The notes below the pieces were generated by a model. The model did not search any database and was not told where the DNA came from. It saw only the letters and a program-made list of their open reading frames with translations. Source: Streptomyces sp. SID11385 (GTDB lineage Bacteria > Actinomycetota > Actinomycetes > Streptomycetales > Streptomycetaceae). From it: a stretch of 64,000 bases of DNA. The stretch covers positions 1 through 64,000 of the forward strand of contig NZ_JAAGLR010001122.1 in assembly GCF_010548245.1 (NCBI RefSeq), given 5' to 3'. How positions within the stretch are numbered: the first letter of the stretch is position 1; every line of letters starts with the position of its first letter. The position numbers and the translations under genes were made by a program. Positions 8,176 through 16,710 of the stretch are shown here, one piece after another.

Positions 8176-9372
8176 TCACTTCGCCAGGTTCTCCAGGACG
8201 GGGACCAGTTCCGCCGGGCTCGGTTCGGCCGTCATCTCGGTGCGGAGGCGCTCCGCCGCCTCCCGGTGACCCGTTTCCTCCAGCAGCGCGCCGACCGCTT
8301 CGCCGACAGTCCCGTCCTTGAGGTCGTCCTGGCGCACCTGGAGCCCGGCGCCGGTCGCGGCCAGACGTACGGCGTTGAACTCGCCCTCGGGGATCTTCGT
8401 CACGCCGAGTTGGGGCAAGCCGGCCGCGGCGGCGGTGAGGAGCACGCCCGTGCCTCCGGTGTGCACGATGGCCTGGCACCGGGACAGCAGCAAGTTGAGC
8501 GGCACCCAGTCCACCAGGCGCACGTTGTCCGGCATCGGGCCGAGGTGGCCTACCTGCTCCGGCACCATCCCACCGACGGTCAGCACCACTTCGGCGCCCT
8601 GCCCGGCGATCTCGCGGGTCAGCCGACCGAACATTTCCATGACGCCCTCGCCCAGCTTCTTGTGCTGCGAGGTGCCCCATGTCACACAGATCCGCGGGCG
8701 GCCGGACGGCCGGAGGAGCCAGTCGGGTGCTCTGCCGGGACCGTTGTACGGCACGTACCGCATGGCGTGCCGTGGTGAGATCTCCCGCTGGCCGGGCCAG
8801 CGCAGGCTGGGAGGGCAGGGGTCGATCCACGCCGTGGGGTCCACCCGGGGCGTCCGGTTCCAGCGCTCGAACAGTTCCAGGTACCCCGGCCGTACGCGGT
8901 CCCCCACCCAGTCCTCGATCTCCAGCCTGAGCAGCCGCGCCAGCCCGTAGAGGTGACTGACGGAGGGCACGCCCAGCACTTCGGCCGCGACCGGTCCGGC
9001 GAAGGTGACCGGGTCGTGCACGATGACGTCCGGATGCCAGGCGCGGCCGAACGCCACCAGGTCGTCGACCATCGCCTCGCAGACGCTGTACTGCTTGCGC
9101 GCCAGGTTGTCGGTCACCCGCCGCCAGGCGTCGAGCTCGGAGGTGTCGGTGCTCTCCTGGCGCGGCCTGAAGTTGCCCTTGGCGAACCAGCTCTCGGCGT
9201 CGATGTCGCTCCCGACCGACACCGAGGGCAGACCGGTCCCGTCGATGGCGGCGAGCAGCGACGGGGTGCTGGCGATCCGCACCTCGTGGCCGGCGGCCAG
9301 AGCGGACCAGGCCAGCGGCACCATCGGGTACAGGTGTGGTCTGGCCGCGAACGTGGTGAACAGAAAGCGCAT
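8176..9372 (-). CDS. glycosyltransferase GT-1 (deoxysugar, EryCIII/UrdGT-like)
   Basis: 398-residue GT-B glycosyltransferase of the antibiotic type. The N-terminal Rossmann half starts RFLFTTFAARPHLYPMVPLAW; the linker has the family signature MRYVPYNGPG (about residue 215); the C-terminal nucleotide-sugar site reads IVHTGGTGVLLTAAAAGLPQL. The start is the ATG after GGAGG. It would transfer a dTDP-deoxyhexose to the aglycone or to a growing sugar chain. It lies 109 bp downstream of GT-2 in the same direction and is probably co-transcribed. Acceptor and sugar cannot be deduced. Confidence 0.92.
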   Translation of the reverse strand: MRFLFTTFAARPHLYPMVPLAWSALAAGHEVRIASTPSLLAAIDGTGLPSVSVGSDIDAESWFAKGNFRPRQESTDTSELDAWRRVTDNLARKQYSVCEAMVDDLVAFGRAWHPDVIVHDPVTFAGPVAAEVLGVPSVSHLYGLARLLRLEIEDWVGDRVRPGYLELFERWNRTPRVDPTAWIDPCPPSLRWPGQREISPRHAMRYVPYNGPGRAPDWLLRPSGRPRICVTWGTSQHKKLGEGVMEMFGRLTREIAGQGAEVVLTVGGMVPEQVGHLGPMPDNVRLVDWVPLNLLLSRCQAIVHTGGTGVLLTAAAAGLPQLGVTKIPEGEFNAVRLAATGAGLQVRQDDLKDGTVGEAVGALLEETGHREAAERLRTEMTAEPSPAELVPVLENLAK

Positions 9373-9481
9373 CAGGGCAAACCTCCGGTCGGGCACGGGT
9401 GTGAGGCATCGCACCACTGTCTCCCGGAGCCGAGCTTGAGCCGCCCTGGAAAGCGGTCCTCCCGTCGGCCCGGCCGCCCGG

Positions 9482-10606
9482 TCAAGCCCCCGGCAGCAGG
9501 TCCGGCAGCGTGCGCGCCACGTCGGCCGGCGACGGAGTGGCCGCGGCGGAGGCCGCGACTCTCCCGGCCGCCTCGCGGAACCGGGGTTCGTCGGCCAGCT
9601 CCCGGACCGCGGCGCACAGCACGGCGAGGGCGGCGGGTCCCGGGCCCAGTTCCGAGCGGACGTGGTGGAGTCCGCAGCCGGTGTCCGCGACGGCTGCCCC
9701 CACCAGTTGCTGCTCCGGGCGGGTGGACAGCACGAGTTGCGGAGTCCCGGTCGCCGCCGCTTCGAGGAGCGGGGCAGCAGAACCGGGGTGTACGACGACG
9801 GCGCGACGGGTGGCCGGTGCGATGGCCGTGCCCGGCTCCGCGGACGTCACCTCGAATCCCTCGGTGGTCAGCGCTCCCGCCAGCTCCCGCAGGGTACCGG
9901 CGCCGGGATGACGCCCCTCGGGGACGAGGAGCACCCGGGGGCGGGTACCCGCCCGGAGCGCGGCGGGCGGGAGAAGTCCCGATGCGACGGGCACGGGACG
10001 GATGTCCCGCTGTCCGCCCTTTTGCCGCAGGCGGAGGGCGGGTGGACAGGGTTCCAGCTCGATCCCGGGTACGGCGGCCCGGCCTGCCGCGAATCGCTCG
10101 AAGAGCGCTGCCACGGACGGGAGTTGTTGTCCCGTCGAACGGTCCACGTCCATCCGTACCGGAAGAACCCTGCCCCAGGAGTGGCCTACCGCCGGTAGAC
10201 CGAGCCGGGCCGCCAGCACCGGGCCCGCCAGGCTGGAGGCGTCGTGCAGCACCAGGTGCGGTCTCCAGCGTTCACCGAACTCCACCAGGTCGGGCAGCAT
10301 CGCGGCGGCCGCCGCCACCTGCTTGCCGGCCAGCATGTGCAGGAATTGCCGTTCCCCCTCGTCGAGTACCGAAGGGTCGGACGGCCAGCCGTCCGGCCAG
10401 CGTCTGAAGGTGGCGCCGCGCGCGGGAGGCGCGGCGAGGTCCGGGCCGACCGCCACCGCCGCCAGACTCCGGCGGACCGCACCGGCGGCGGCCTCCGGCG
10501 GCGCTGCGGCTACGACCTCGTGGCCGGCAGCCCGCAGGGCGAGCGCCAGGGGTACCAGCGCCGGCAGGTGGGCGGTCGCGTTCCAGGTGACCAGCAGCAC
10601 GCGCAT
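9482..10606 (-). CDS. divergent short glycosyltransferase homologue GT-2
   Basis: 374 residues, the shortest of the seven. The N-terminus (RVLLVTWNATAHLPALVPLALALRAAGHEV) is a standard GT-B opening. However, the linker signature RYVPYNG is replaced by PVPVASGLLPP, and the HHGG sugar-nucleotide motif is replaced by VVHPGSAAPLLEAAATGTPQL. This family usually needs that loop for diphosphate binding. The protein may be a weak or altered-specificity transferase, or a non-catalytic partner that helps another GT. The ATG follows GAGGG. It heads a leftward GT-2/GT-1 pair divergent from the methyltransferase at 10,843. Confidence 0.82.
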   Translation of the reverse strand: MRVLLVTWNATAHLPALVPLALALRAAGHEVVAAAPPEAAAGAVRRSLAAVAVGPDLAAPPARGATFRRWPDGWPSDPSVLDEGERQFLHMLAGKQVAAAAAMLPDLVEFGERWRPHLVLHDASSLAGPVLAARLGLPAVGHSWGRVLPVRMDVDRSTGQQLPSVAALFERFAAGRAAVPGIELEPCPPALRLRQKGGQRDIRPVPVASGLLPPAALRAGTRPRVLLVPEGRHPGAGTLRELAGALTTEGFEVTSAEPGTAIAPATRRAVVVHPGSAAPLLEAAATGTPQLVLSTRPEQQLVGAAVADTGCGLHHVRSELGPGPAALAVLCAAVRELADEPRFREAAGRVAASAAATPSPADVARTLPDLLPGA

Positions 10607-10842
10607 CGTAATCCCTCGTCCTCTCGTCGTCCGCTCGTCCGGTCCCTCGGTCCGTGCGACGCCGGACCTCCGGTCCGTGCGAAGGCTGTGCCGCCCACGC
10701 TGTGGGGCACCGCTCGGTTTCCGGTCATGTCCCGCCGGAGGGTCCACGCTCTCTCCAGGTGGGCACGAGTCGCCCCGCACACACTCGTCGGGACCAATGG
10801 CGGCCCCGCGCACGGCGCGGACAAGACGAGAGGGTGGATGCG
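10607..10842. promoter_or_regulatory. divergent promoter region with phased heptamers and a 12-bp repeat
   Basis: For the rightward methyltransferase, three heptamers are spaced exactly 11 bp: GTCCACG (10742), CTCCAGG (10753), CACGAGT (10764). This is a candidate SARP site ending 72 bp before the ATG. On the leftward side a 12-mer CGGTCCGTGCGA occurs twice, at 10648 and 10671, 23 bp apart. That does not fit the SARP pattern and could be a different operator. Confidence 0.45.
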
Positions 10843-11880
10843 ATGTCCGAACACGACGGGAGCGGTCCACCGGCAACGGCCCTGAAACTGCACGCGCTCG
10901 CCTACGGCATGGGGATCGCGGCGGCGCTGTCCGCGGCGGTCCGGCTCGGGCTGCCGGACGCGCTGGGCGAGGAACCCGCTTCGGTCGGCGAACTGGCCCG
11001 CGCGGTGGAGGCCGACCCGGGGGCGCTGCGGCAGTTGCTGCTCGCTCTGTCGTGCCGGGAGGTCTTCCGCGAGGCCGGCGAGGACCGTTTCGAGCACACC
11101 GGAATGTCGCGGTTGCTGCGGGCCGGGGAGCCGGGCGGCAAGCGGGACATGGTGCTGCTGGCCAGCGCACCGTTCGCCTGGGACATCTGGTCGCGGCTGG
11201 AGCAGGCCGTGCGCACCGGTGAGAGCGTCTTTCCCGGCCTGTACGGCAAGGGGCTGTTCGCGTACCTGGTCGAGGACGCCCCGGAGCTGGGCGCGCTCTT
11301 CAACCGCGCGATGGCCGGTTCCGGAGCCCTCGTCAACAAGGCCGTCGTCACGTCCCTCGACCTCGCTGGGGTGGAGCACGTCGCCGACGTCGGCGGTGGA
11401 GCCGGGCGCACCTTGCGGGCCCTGCTCGAACACGACGGCGGTCTGCACGGAACGCTGGTGGACCTGCCCCCGGTCGTCGCCGAGGCGGATCCCGGCCTGC
11501 GCGCGAATGGCGCGTTCGCGGACCGCTGCGAGCTCGTGGGATGCGATGTCACCGAGGAGCTTCCCGTCCAGGCCGACCTCTACCTCATCAAGCACGTCGT
11601 GCACATGTGGGACGACGACACCGCCCTGCGTGCCCTGCGGACGGTGGCACGGCGGGCGCGGCCCGGCTCCCGCGTGGTGCTCGCCGAACAGTTGCTGGAC
11701 GCGGGACCCTCGCCCGAAGTGACAACGACGATGGGCCTGTTGATGCTCGTCAGCCAGGGCGGGCGGGAGCGGACCGGTGCCGAGCTGCGGGCGCTGCTGG
11801 AGCGCGCCGGCCTGCGCTGTACGGGTATCCGGCCCACCGGTACCCAGGTGCACCTCGTCGAGGCTGTCGTCGAGAAGTGA
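10843..11880 (+). CDS. SAM-dependent O-methyltransferase (DnrK/TcmO-type fold)
   Basis: 345 residues: an N-terminal dimerisation winged helix (about 10-90, LPDALGEEPASVGELARAVEADPGALRQLL) and a PF00891-type catalytic domain with motif I VADVGGGAGRTL (about 180) and the late IKHVVHMWDDDTALRALR. This family methylates phenolic or sugar hydroxyls in aromatic polyketide pathways. The ATG follows GAGAGGG. The upstream of three phased heptamers suggests SARP control. It is monocistronic and ends at a perfect 26-bp terminator. Whether it acts on the aglycone or a sugar cannot be told. Confidence 0.88.
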   Translation: MSEHDGSGPPATALKLHALAYGMGIAAALSAAVRLGLPDALGEEPASVGELARAVEADPGALRQLLLALSCREVFREAGEDRFEHTGMSRLLRAGEPGGKRDMVLLASAPFAWDIWSRLEQAVRTGESVFPGLYGKGLFAYLVEDAPELGALFNRAMAGSGALVNKAVVTSLDLAGVEHVADVGGGAGRTLRALLEHDGGLHGTLVDLPPVVAEADPGLRANGAFADRCELVGCDVTEELPVQADLYLIKHVVHMWDDDTALRALRTVARRARPGSRVVLAEQLLDAGPSPEVTTTMGLLMLVSQGGRERTGAELRALLERAGLRCTGIRPTGTQVHLVEAVVEK

Positions 11881-11930
11881 GCCGGCAGGGCGGTGCGGCC
11901 CGGGGGCCTGCCGAGTCGCCCGTCCTGCCT

Positions 11931-11986
11931 CCGGCGGCACGGCAGGACCCCGCACCCTTCGGTGCGGGGTCCTGCCGTGCCGCCGG
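11931..11986. terminator. perfect 26-bp bidirectional terminator
   Basis: 11931-11956 is the exact reverse complement of 11961-11986, with a CTTC tetraloop, one of the most stable loop types. It sits between the convergent methyltransferase and ACP genes and should isolate the two transcripts. Confidence 0.85.
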
Positions 11987-12015
11987 TATCCGGCCGGCCC
12001 GCGTCGCCCTTCCTC

Positions 12016-12270
12016 TCAGGCCGAGGCCAGGTGCCGGTTCACGGAGTCGATCAGCAGCTGCGGGGTCGTCTCGGTCGTGATCTCGTCCTCGGGCAGCGCC
12101 ACATCGAATTCGCGCTCGATGTGCGCCGCGGCCTCCAGGACCGCCAGGGAGTCGTAGCCCAGCGCGCCGAAGGAGGTGTCGAGGAAGTCCTCGGCCGCGG
12201 CGGAGTCCTCCTCCGCCCCGCCCACGGAGCGCAGGATCTCTTTCAGGTTCTCAGCACTCAGCGATGTCAT
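12016..12270 (-). CDS. type II PKS acyl carrier protein
   Basis: 84-residue ACP that carries the growing poly-beta-ketone on a phosphopantetheine arm. The attachment Ser is in LGYDSLAVLEAAAHIE (about residue 41), where LGYDSL is the type II PKS variant of the DSL motif. Two in-frame ATGs lie 6 nt apart. The downstream one (12270) is preferred because it is spaced 7 nt from GAGAGGG, whereas the upstream one nearly abuts it. Last gene of the leftward minimal-PKS operon, 68 nt after KS-beta. Confidence 0.95.
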   Translation of the reverse strand: MTSLSAENLKEILRSVGGAEEDSAAAEDFLDTSFGALGYDSLAVLEAAAHIEREFDVALPEDEITTETTPQLLIDSVNRHLASA

Positions 12271-12338
12271 GGTCATTCCCTCTCTGCTCGTGCCGCCGCT
12301 CGGGGCGGACGCGGATCGGTGGCTTCCTGTCCGGGTGG

Positions 12339-13598
12339 CTACCGGGCCGGGGCGGCCGGCACCCGGGGCCCGGGGATCTGCACGGGGGCGGCCGCCGCGC
12401 GGACCACGACCGCGGAGTTGAACCCTCCATGGCCTCTGGCCAGGACCAAAGCCGTGCGTACGGGCGCGGTGCGCGGCTCCAGGACGAGGTCCAGTCGGTG
12501 TTCCGGCGCGGGGCGGGACACGTTCGGCGTCGGTGGAATCCGTCCCGTGTTCAGCGTCAGCAGGGCCGCGGCGACATCCACCGGGCCGGCGCCGGACGAC
12601 AGTCGGCCGGTGGCGCTCTTCGGCGCGGTCACCGGAACCCCGCGCGGGCCGAAGAGGCCGGTGACGGCCTCCGCTTCGGCGCGGTCCAGTTCGGCCACCC
12701 CTGCCGCGTCGGCGAACACCACGTCGATGTCGGCGGGCCGTACGCCCGCATCGGCCAGGGCTCCTTCCGCGGCTCGCCGCAGCCCCGGCGGGCGCCCCGA
12801 GCCCGGCCGCGGGTCGAAGGTGGCGGCGTAGCCGGCGATCGTGCCGTAGACCCGCGGGGCGCCGCGGCGCGCGGCCGCCTCGGAGTCCTCGACGATCAAT
12901 ATCGCGCCCCCTTCACCGGCCACCCAGCCGTTGGCGTCCTCGTCGAAGGGCAGGTAGGCCCGGCCGGCGTCGTCGCGCGTGCTCAGCCGCCCGCCCGCGA
13001 GGTGGGCCGACCAGCCCCACGGGCAGAGAGAACCCTCCATACCGCCGGTGACCACCATGCGTCCGCCCTTGCGCAATTGGCGCCGTGCCTGGCCGAGGGC
13101 GTCGAGACCGCCTGCCTGGTCGGCGACCAGTACGCTGCCGGGGCCGCGCAGGTCGTGCCGGATGGAGATCTGGCCGGTGTTGACGGCATAGAACCACGCG
13201 AAGGACTGGTAGGCGCTGACGTACTTCGGCCCTCGGCTCCACAGCCGGTGCAGTTCCCGCTGGCCGAACTCGAATCCGCCGGAGGAACTCGCTGTCACCA
13301 CGCCCGCGCTGTACTCGGGGAGGTCCTGCGCGGACAGGGCGGCGTCGGCGAGAGCCCAGTCCGAGGCGACCAGGGCCATCCTGGTCATCCGGTCGGTTTG
13401 CGGCAGCAGCCGTTGCGGCAGGCGCTTCGCCGGGTCGAAACCGGTGACCTCGCCCGCCAGCCGGGCCGGATAGCCGTCGGCGTCGAAGCTGCTGATGGTG
13501 CCGATGCCACTGCGGCCCGCCAGCGTGGCGGACCAGTACTCGGACAGTCCGGCGGCGTTCGGTGTGAGGACACCGATTCCCGTCACCACGGCGCTCAT
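12339..13598 (-). CDS. ketosynthase beta subunit / chain-length factor
   Basis: 419-residue partner of KS-alpha. The active-site Cys is replaced by Gln in VADQAGGLDALG (about residue 155), the hallmark of chain-length factors, which generate the initial acetyl unit and set chain length. It begins with an ATG overlapping the KS-alpha stop (ATGA, 13595-13598), giving one-to-one translation as expected for a heterodimer. Chain length cannot be read by eye from the cavity residues. Confidence 0.95.
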   Translation of the reverse strand: MSAVVTGIGVLTPNAAGLSEYWSATLAGRSGIGTISSFDADGYPARLAGEVTGFDPAKRLPQRLLPQTDRMTRMALVASDWALADAALSAQDLPEYSAGVVTASSSGGFEFGQRELHRLWSRGPKYVSAYQSFAWFYAVNTGQISIRHDLRGPGSVLVADQAGGLDALGQARRQLRKGGRMVVTGGMEGSLCPWGWSAHLAGGRLSTRDDAGRAYLPFDEDANGWVAGEGGAILIVEDSEAAARRGAPRVYGTIAGYAATFDPRPGSGRPPGLRRAAEGALADAGVRPADIDVVFADAAGVAELDRAEAEAVTGLFGPRGVPVTAPKSATGRLSSGAGPVDVAAALLTLNTGRIPPTPNVSRPAPEHRLDLVLEPRTAPVRTALVLARGHGGFNSAVVVRAAAAPVQIPGPRVPAAPAR

Positions 13599-14863
13599 CG
13601 GGATGCTCCGTCCACGCGGCCGAGCACGATCGCGCTCTGAAAGCCCCCGAACCCGCTGCCGAGGCTGAGTACGGAGTCCAGCCCGGCCTCCCGGGCTGTG
13701 AGCGGTACATGGTCCAGGTCGCACCGGGGATCGGGGTCCGTGAGGTTGGCGGTCGGTGGGATGACGCCGTTCTCGATGGCCAGTGCACAGGCGGCTATCT
13801 CGATGGAGCCGATGGCTCCGAGCGAGTGCCCCACCATCGACTTGATGGAACTGACCGGGGTGGTCCGGGCGTGCTCACCGAGGCTCCGCCGGATGGCCGC
13901 GGTCTCGTGCCGGTCGTTCTGCACGGTCCCGGAGCCGTGCGCGTTGACGTAGTCGATGTCACCCCGCTCCACCCGGGCTTCGGCCAGCGCCGCGTCGATG
14001 GCCTCGGCCAGCTCTCGGCCGTCCGGACGCAGGCCGGTCATGTGGTGGGCGTTGCACCGGGTGGCGAATCCGGTGATCTCCGCGTACACGTGGGCGTCCC
14101 GCGCCCGTGCGTCCTCCAGCGTCTCCAGTACGAACACCGCGGAGCCCTCCCCGAGGACGAAGCCGTCCCGGGTGCTGTCGAACGGCCTTGAAGCGTGCTC
14201 CGCATCGTCGTTGCGCGCGCTGGTCGCCCTGATCGCGTCGAAACAGGCCACGGTGATCGGTGAGATGGGCGCCTCGGTGGCACCAGCGATCATGATGTCG
14301 GCGCTGCCCTCCCGGATCAGGTCCACGGCGTGGCCGACCGCGTCGATGCCCGAGGTGCACCCTGTGGAGACCACCCGTACCGGCCCCTCCGCGCCGAAGC
14401 GGACCGCCAGTTCGGCGGCCATCGAGCTGGGCACGAAGTAGTCGTAGGTGGTGGGGAGCACCGAGGTGTGATCGACCTGCCAGTCCCGGCCGCCGTCGCT
14501 GGCGACGGCGAACTCCCGTTCCAGGCTGACCGTGCAGCCGACCGCACTGCCCAGGCTGACGCCGAAGCGGTGCGGGTCGAGGGTGTCGGTGCGCAGGCCG
14601 GAGTCGGCCACGGCATCGCCGGCGGAGACCAGGGCGAACTGCGCCGCGCGGTCCAGCCGCCGGATCTGTCTCGGGGTGAGCCCCGCGGCCTCCGGATCGA
14701 AGTCGCACTCCGCCGCGATCCTGGAGCGGAACGGCGAGGCGTCGAAGCGCTGGATCGGACGCGTCGCGGTGCGCCCGGACGTCAGCAACTCCCAGAATCC
14801 CTTCACACCGGGACCGGCGGGCACCACCGTTCCGATGCCCGTGATGACGACCCGTCTGTCCAT
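13595..14863 (-). CDS. ketosynthase alpha subunit (type II PKS)
   Basis: 422-residue condensing enzyme that elongates malonyl units on the ACP. It has the nucleophile in STGCTSGIDAVGHA (about 170) and histidines in NAHGSGTVQNDRHE (about 310) and GHSLGAIGSIE (about 345). N-terminus RRVVITGIGTVVPAGPG is typical. The ATG overlaps the upstream epimerase stop by one base, so expression is coupled. Together with KS-beta and ACP it forms the minimal PKS. Malonyl-ACP transferase is absent here and presumably comes from fatty acid synthesis. Confidence 0.96.
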   Translation of the reverse strand: MDRRVVITGIGTVVPAGPGVKGFWELLTSGRTATRPIQRFDASPFRSRIAAECDFDPEAAGLTPRQIRRLDRAAQFALVSAGDAVADSGLRTDTLDPHRFGVSLGSAVGCTVSLEREFAVASDGGRDWQVDHTSVLPTTYDYFVPSSMAAELAVRFGAEGPVRVVSTGCTSGIDAVGHAVDLIREGSADIMIAGATEAPISPITVACFDAIRATSARNDDAEHASRPFDSTRDGFVLGEGSAVFVLETLEDARARDAHVYAEITGFATRCNAHHMTGLRPDGRELAEAIDAALAEARVERGDIDYVNAHGSGTVQNDRHETAAIRRSLGEHARTTPVSSIKSMVGHSLGAIGSIEIAACALAIENGVIPPTANLTDPDPRCDLDHVPLTAREAGLDSVLSLGSGFGGFQSAIVLGRVDGASR

Positions 14864-15528
14864 CACTTCTCCCTTCCGGCCGGCCGCGCGCGGCCCGCCT
14901 GGTTGTCGCTGTCGCCCGCCGGTGCCGGGGCAAGAGCCCGGTACAGCTCGACGCAGTCTGCGTACCGGGGCAGCACCCCGGCGCGGGCCGCGTCGGCCAC
15001 CGTCGGCGCGGCGGCGTCCTTGTCCGACAGGAGCGGCTCCCCCTCCAGTTGCCAGGGCAGGCCGAGGGCAGGATCGAGCGGGTGGATGTCGATCTGCGTG
15101 CCCGGCACGTAGGCGGTCGAGCAGACGTAGCTGATGCAGGTGTCCTCGGCCAGTGCCAGGAACCCGTGGAAGAGCCCCTCTGCGACATAGACCGCCGTGC
15201 CCGAGGCGGCGTCCAGCACGCTGCTGGTGTACTGGCCGAACGTGGCGGAGCCGAGCCGCAGATCGACCACGATGTCCTGGAGCACGCCGCGCACGCAGCT
15301 CACGTACTTGGCCTGTCCCGGGTCCAGGGCGACGCCGTGCAGTCCGCGCAGCGTCCCCCGTGCCGAGACCGAGTAGTTGATCTGCTGCACCGCGAACCGG
15401 TGGCCCGCCGCGGCACCGATCTCCTCGCACCGCAGGGACTCGAAGAAGCATCCGCGGGCATCCGTCTTCCGGTCCGGTGTCACTCTGAGGACCCCGGGCA
15501 GCCGCGTCCTCGCGATGTGGTGCGTCAT
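14863..15528 (-). CDS. dTDP-4-keto-6-deoxyhexose 3,5-epimerase (RmlC family)
   Basis: 221-residue cupin that epimerises C-5 (or C-3/C-5) of a dTDP-4-keto-6-deoxyhexose and so opens the L-sugar branch. Family motifs: DARGCFFESLR near residue 22, QQINYSVSARGTLRGLHG (about 50-66, containing the substrate-binding Arg and catalytic His), VVDLRLGSATFGQY, and VAEGLFHGFLAL. The internal ATG at 15528 is preferred over 15573 because family homology begins there and the longer start would overlap the upstream gene. It is embedded between the flavin hydroxylase and KS-alpha in one operon. Confidence 0.92.
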   Translation of the reverse strand: MTHHIARTRLPGVLRVTPDRKTDARGCFFESLRCEEIGAAAGHRFAVQQINYSVSARGTLRGLHGVALDPGQAKYVSCVRGVLQDIVVDLRLGSATFGQYTSSVLDAASGTAVYVAEGLFHGFLALAEDTCISYVCSTAYVPGTQIDIHPLDPALGLPWQLEGEPLLSDKDAAAPTVADAARAGVLPRYADCVELYRALAPAPAGDSDNQAGRARPAGREK

Positions 15529-15541
15529 CGGCCCGGTGCCC

Positions 15542-16681
15542 TCACGCGCCGAGCACGTGTCCGGCATACACACCGGCCGCTGTCTCGAACTGCAGAGCCG
15601 CGTGGCTGGTGGCCGCGTTCACATCGCGCCAGTACCGCTGCACGGTGCTGCTCTCCTCCTGCCCGCCGGCGCCGGTGCACCGTTGCAGGCGGTCCACCGC
15701 GGAGCGCGCGAAATCGGCTGCGACGGCGTGGTCGCGGTGGCTGCGGACGACCAGGTCGGTGGTCCACGGCCCGGACGAGTCCGCCGTCGCGGCAATCCTG
15801 CGGAGCAGGAGCGCGGCGGCGTCCACCTCCGCGGAGGACCGGGTCACGGCGAAGCGCGCCCCTGCCTTCTCCCTGACCCGTACGGCTCTCCCCATGACGA
15901 CCTCGGTCCGGTCCACCATCCGCCGCGACCACGCCGACAGCGCGCCGCTCGCGGCTCCGACAGCGGGGGTGGCCATGGTGAGCCCGTTGACCAGCCGGAA
16001 GGGAACCCGGTGGCAGTGCGCCGCCGGCTCTTGCGCCGTTCCCTCCAGCAGGGCCGTCTGGAGAAAGGTGCGGTGCGCGGGCACGAAGACCTTCTCCAGC
16101 ACCGCCGTACGGCTGCCCGTGCCCCGCATCCCCACCGTGAACCAGGTGTCGTCCACCTGGACGTCTGCGGCCGGGACCGCGAACACCCGCAGGGCCGAGC
16201 GCGCCTGGCCGGGGTCCCGGGCGAACAGCAGCACCCAGTCGGCGAAGTCGATGCCGCTGACGAACTTCCAGCGTCCCTCCAGCACCCAGCCGCCCTCGAC
16301 GGCCTCGGCGGTGCCGCTGGGGACGACTCCGGCGCAGATGATCGCGTCCGCGCCGCTCGACCACACCTCCTGCCGCCCACGCTCCGGCAGGTATCCGGCC
16401 AGGCGGGCGTGCGAGGCGAACAACGAGGCGCACCAGGCCGCCGCGGCACACTCCTGTGCCACGGCGAGCACGGCGTCGACGAAGCCGGAGAAGTCACCGC
16501 CCTGCCCGCCGTGGTCGCGGGCGACGAAGTGGCCGGGGAATCCGGCCGTCCTGATCGCGTCGACGACGGGGCGGGCCAGCCGGCGCTCGCTGTCGGCCTC
16601 CCCGGTGTACTGTGCCGCGGTCTCGGCGACCTCGGCCGCGCGGACGGGCAACGGCGACAAGGACATACTGTGCTGGAGCAT
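15542..16681 (-). CDS. two-component flavin-dependent hydroxylase (ActVA-ORF5/HpaB-like, acyl-CoA dehydrogenase fold)
   Basis: 379 residues with the acyl-CoA dehydrogenase fold but class D monooxygenase character: FPGHFVARDHGGQGGDFSGF near residue 50, AAAWCASLFASHARLAGYLPE (about 90), and the diagnostic WKFVSGIDFADWVLLFA (about 150). Such enzymes use reduced flavin from a separate reductase to hydroxylate aromatic rings or quinones. No dedicated reductase lies next to it; the one at 7,113 is a candidate. A prolyl-PCP dehydrogenase or sugar nitrososynthase shares the fold but fits the motifs and sugar gene set less well. The ATG follows GAGGAGG. Confidence 0.8.
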   Translation of the reverse strand: MLQHSMSLSPLPVRAAEVAETAAQYTGEADSERRLARPVVDAIRTAGFPGHFVARDHGGQGGDFSGFVDAVLAVAQECAAAAWCASLFASHARLAGYLPERGRQEVWSSGADAIICAGVVPSGTAEAVEGGWVLEGRWKFVSGIDFADWVLLFARDPGQARSALRVFAVPAADVQVDDTWFTVGMRGTGSRTAVLEKVFVPAHRTFLQTALLEGTAQEPAAHCHRVPFRLVNGLTMATPAVGAASGALSAWSRRMVDRTEVVMGRAVRVREKAGARFAVTRSSAEVDAAALLLRRIAATADSSGPWTTDLVVRSHRDHAVAADFARSAVDRLQRCTGAGGQEESSTVQRYWRDVNAATSHAALQFETAAGVYAGHVLGA

Positions 16682-16710
16682 GCAAGCCTCCTCGGGCCGG
16701 CCTCGCGGAC

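Noticed and set aside
15542-16681. Sugar nitrososynthase or prolyl-carrier dehydrogenase
   Set aside because: Shares the acyl-CoA dehydrogenase fold, but no aminosugar genes or separate prolyl carrier system are present, and the SGxDFADW motif fits flavin hydroxylases of the ActVA-ORF5 type.
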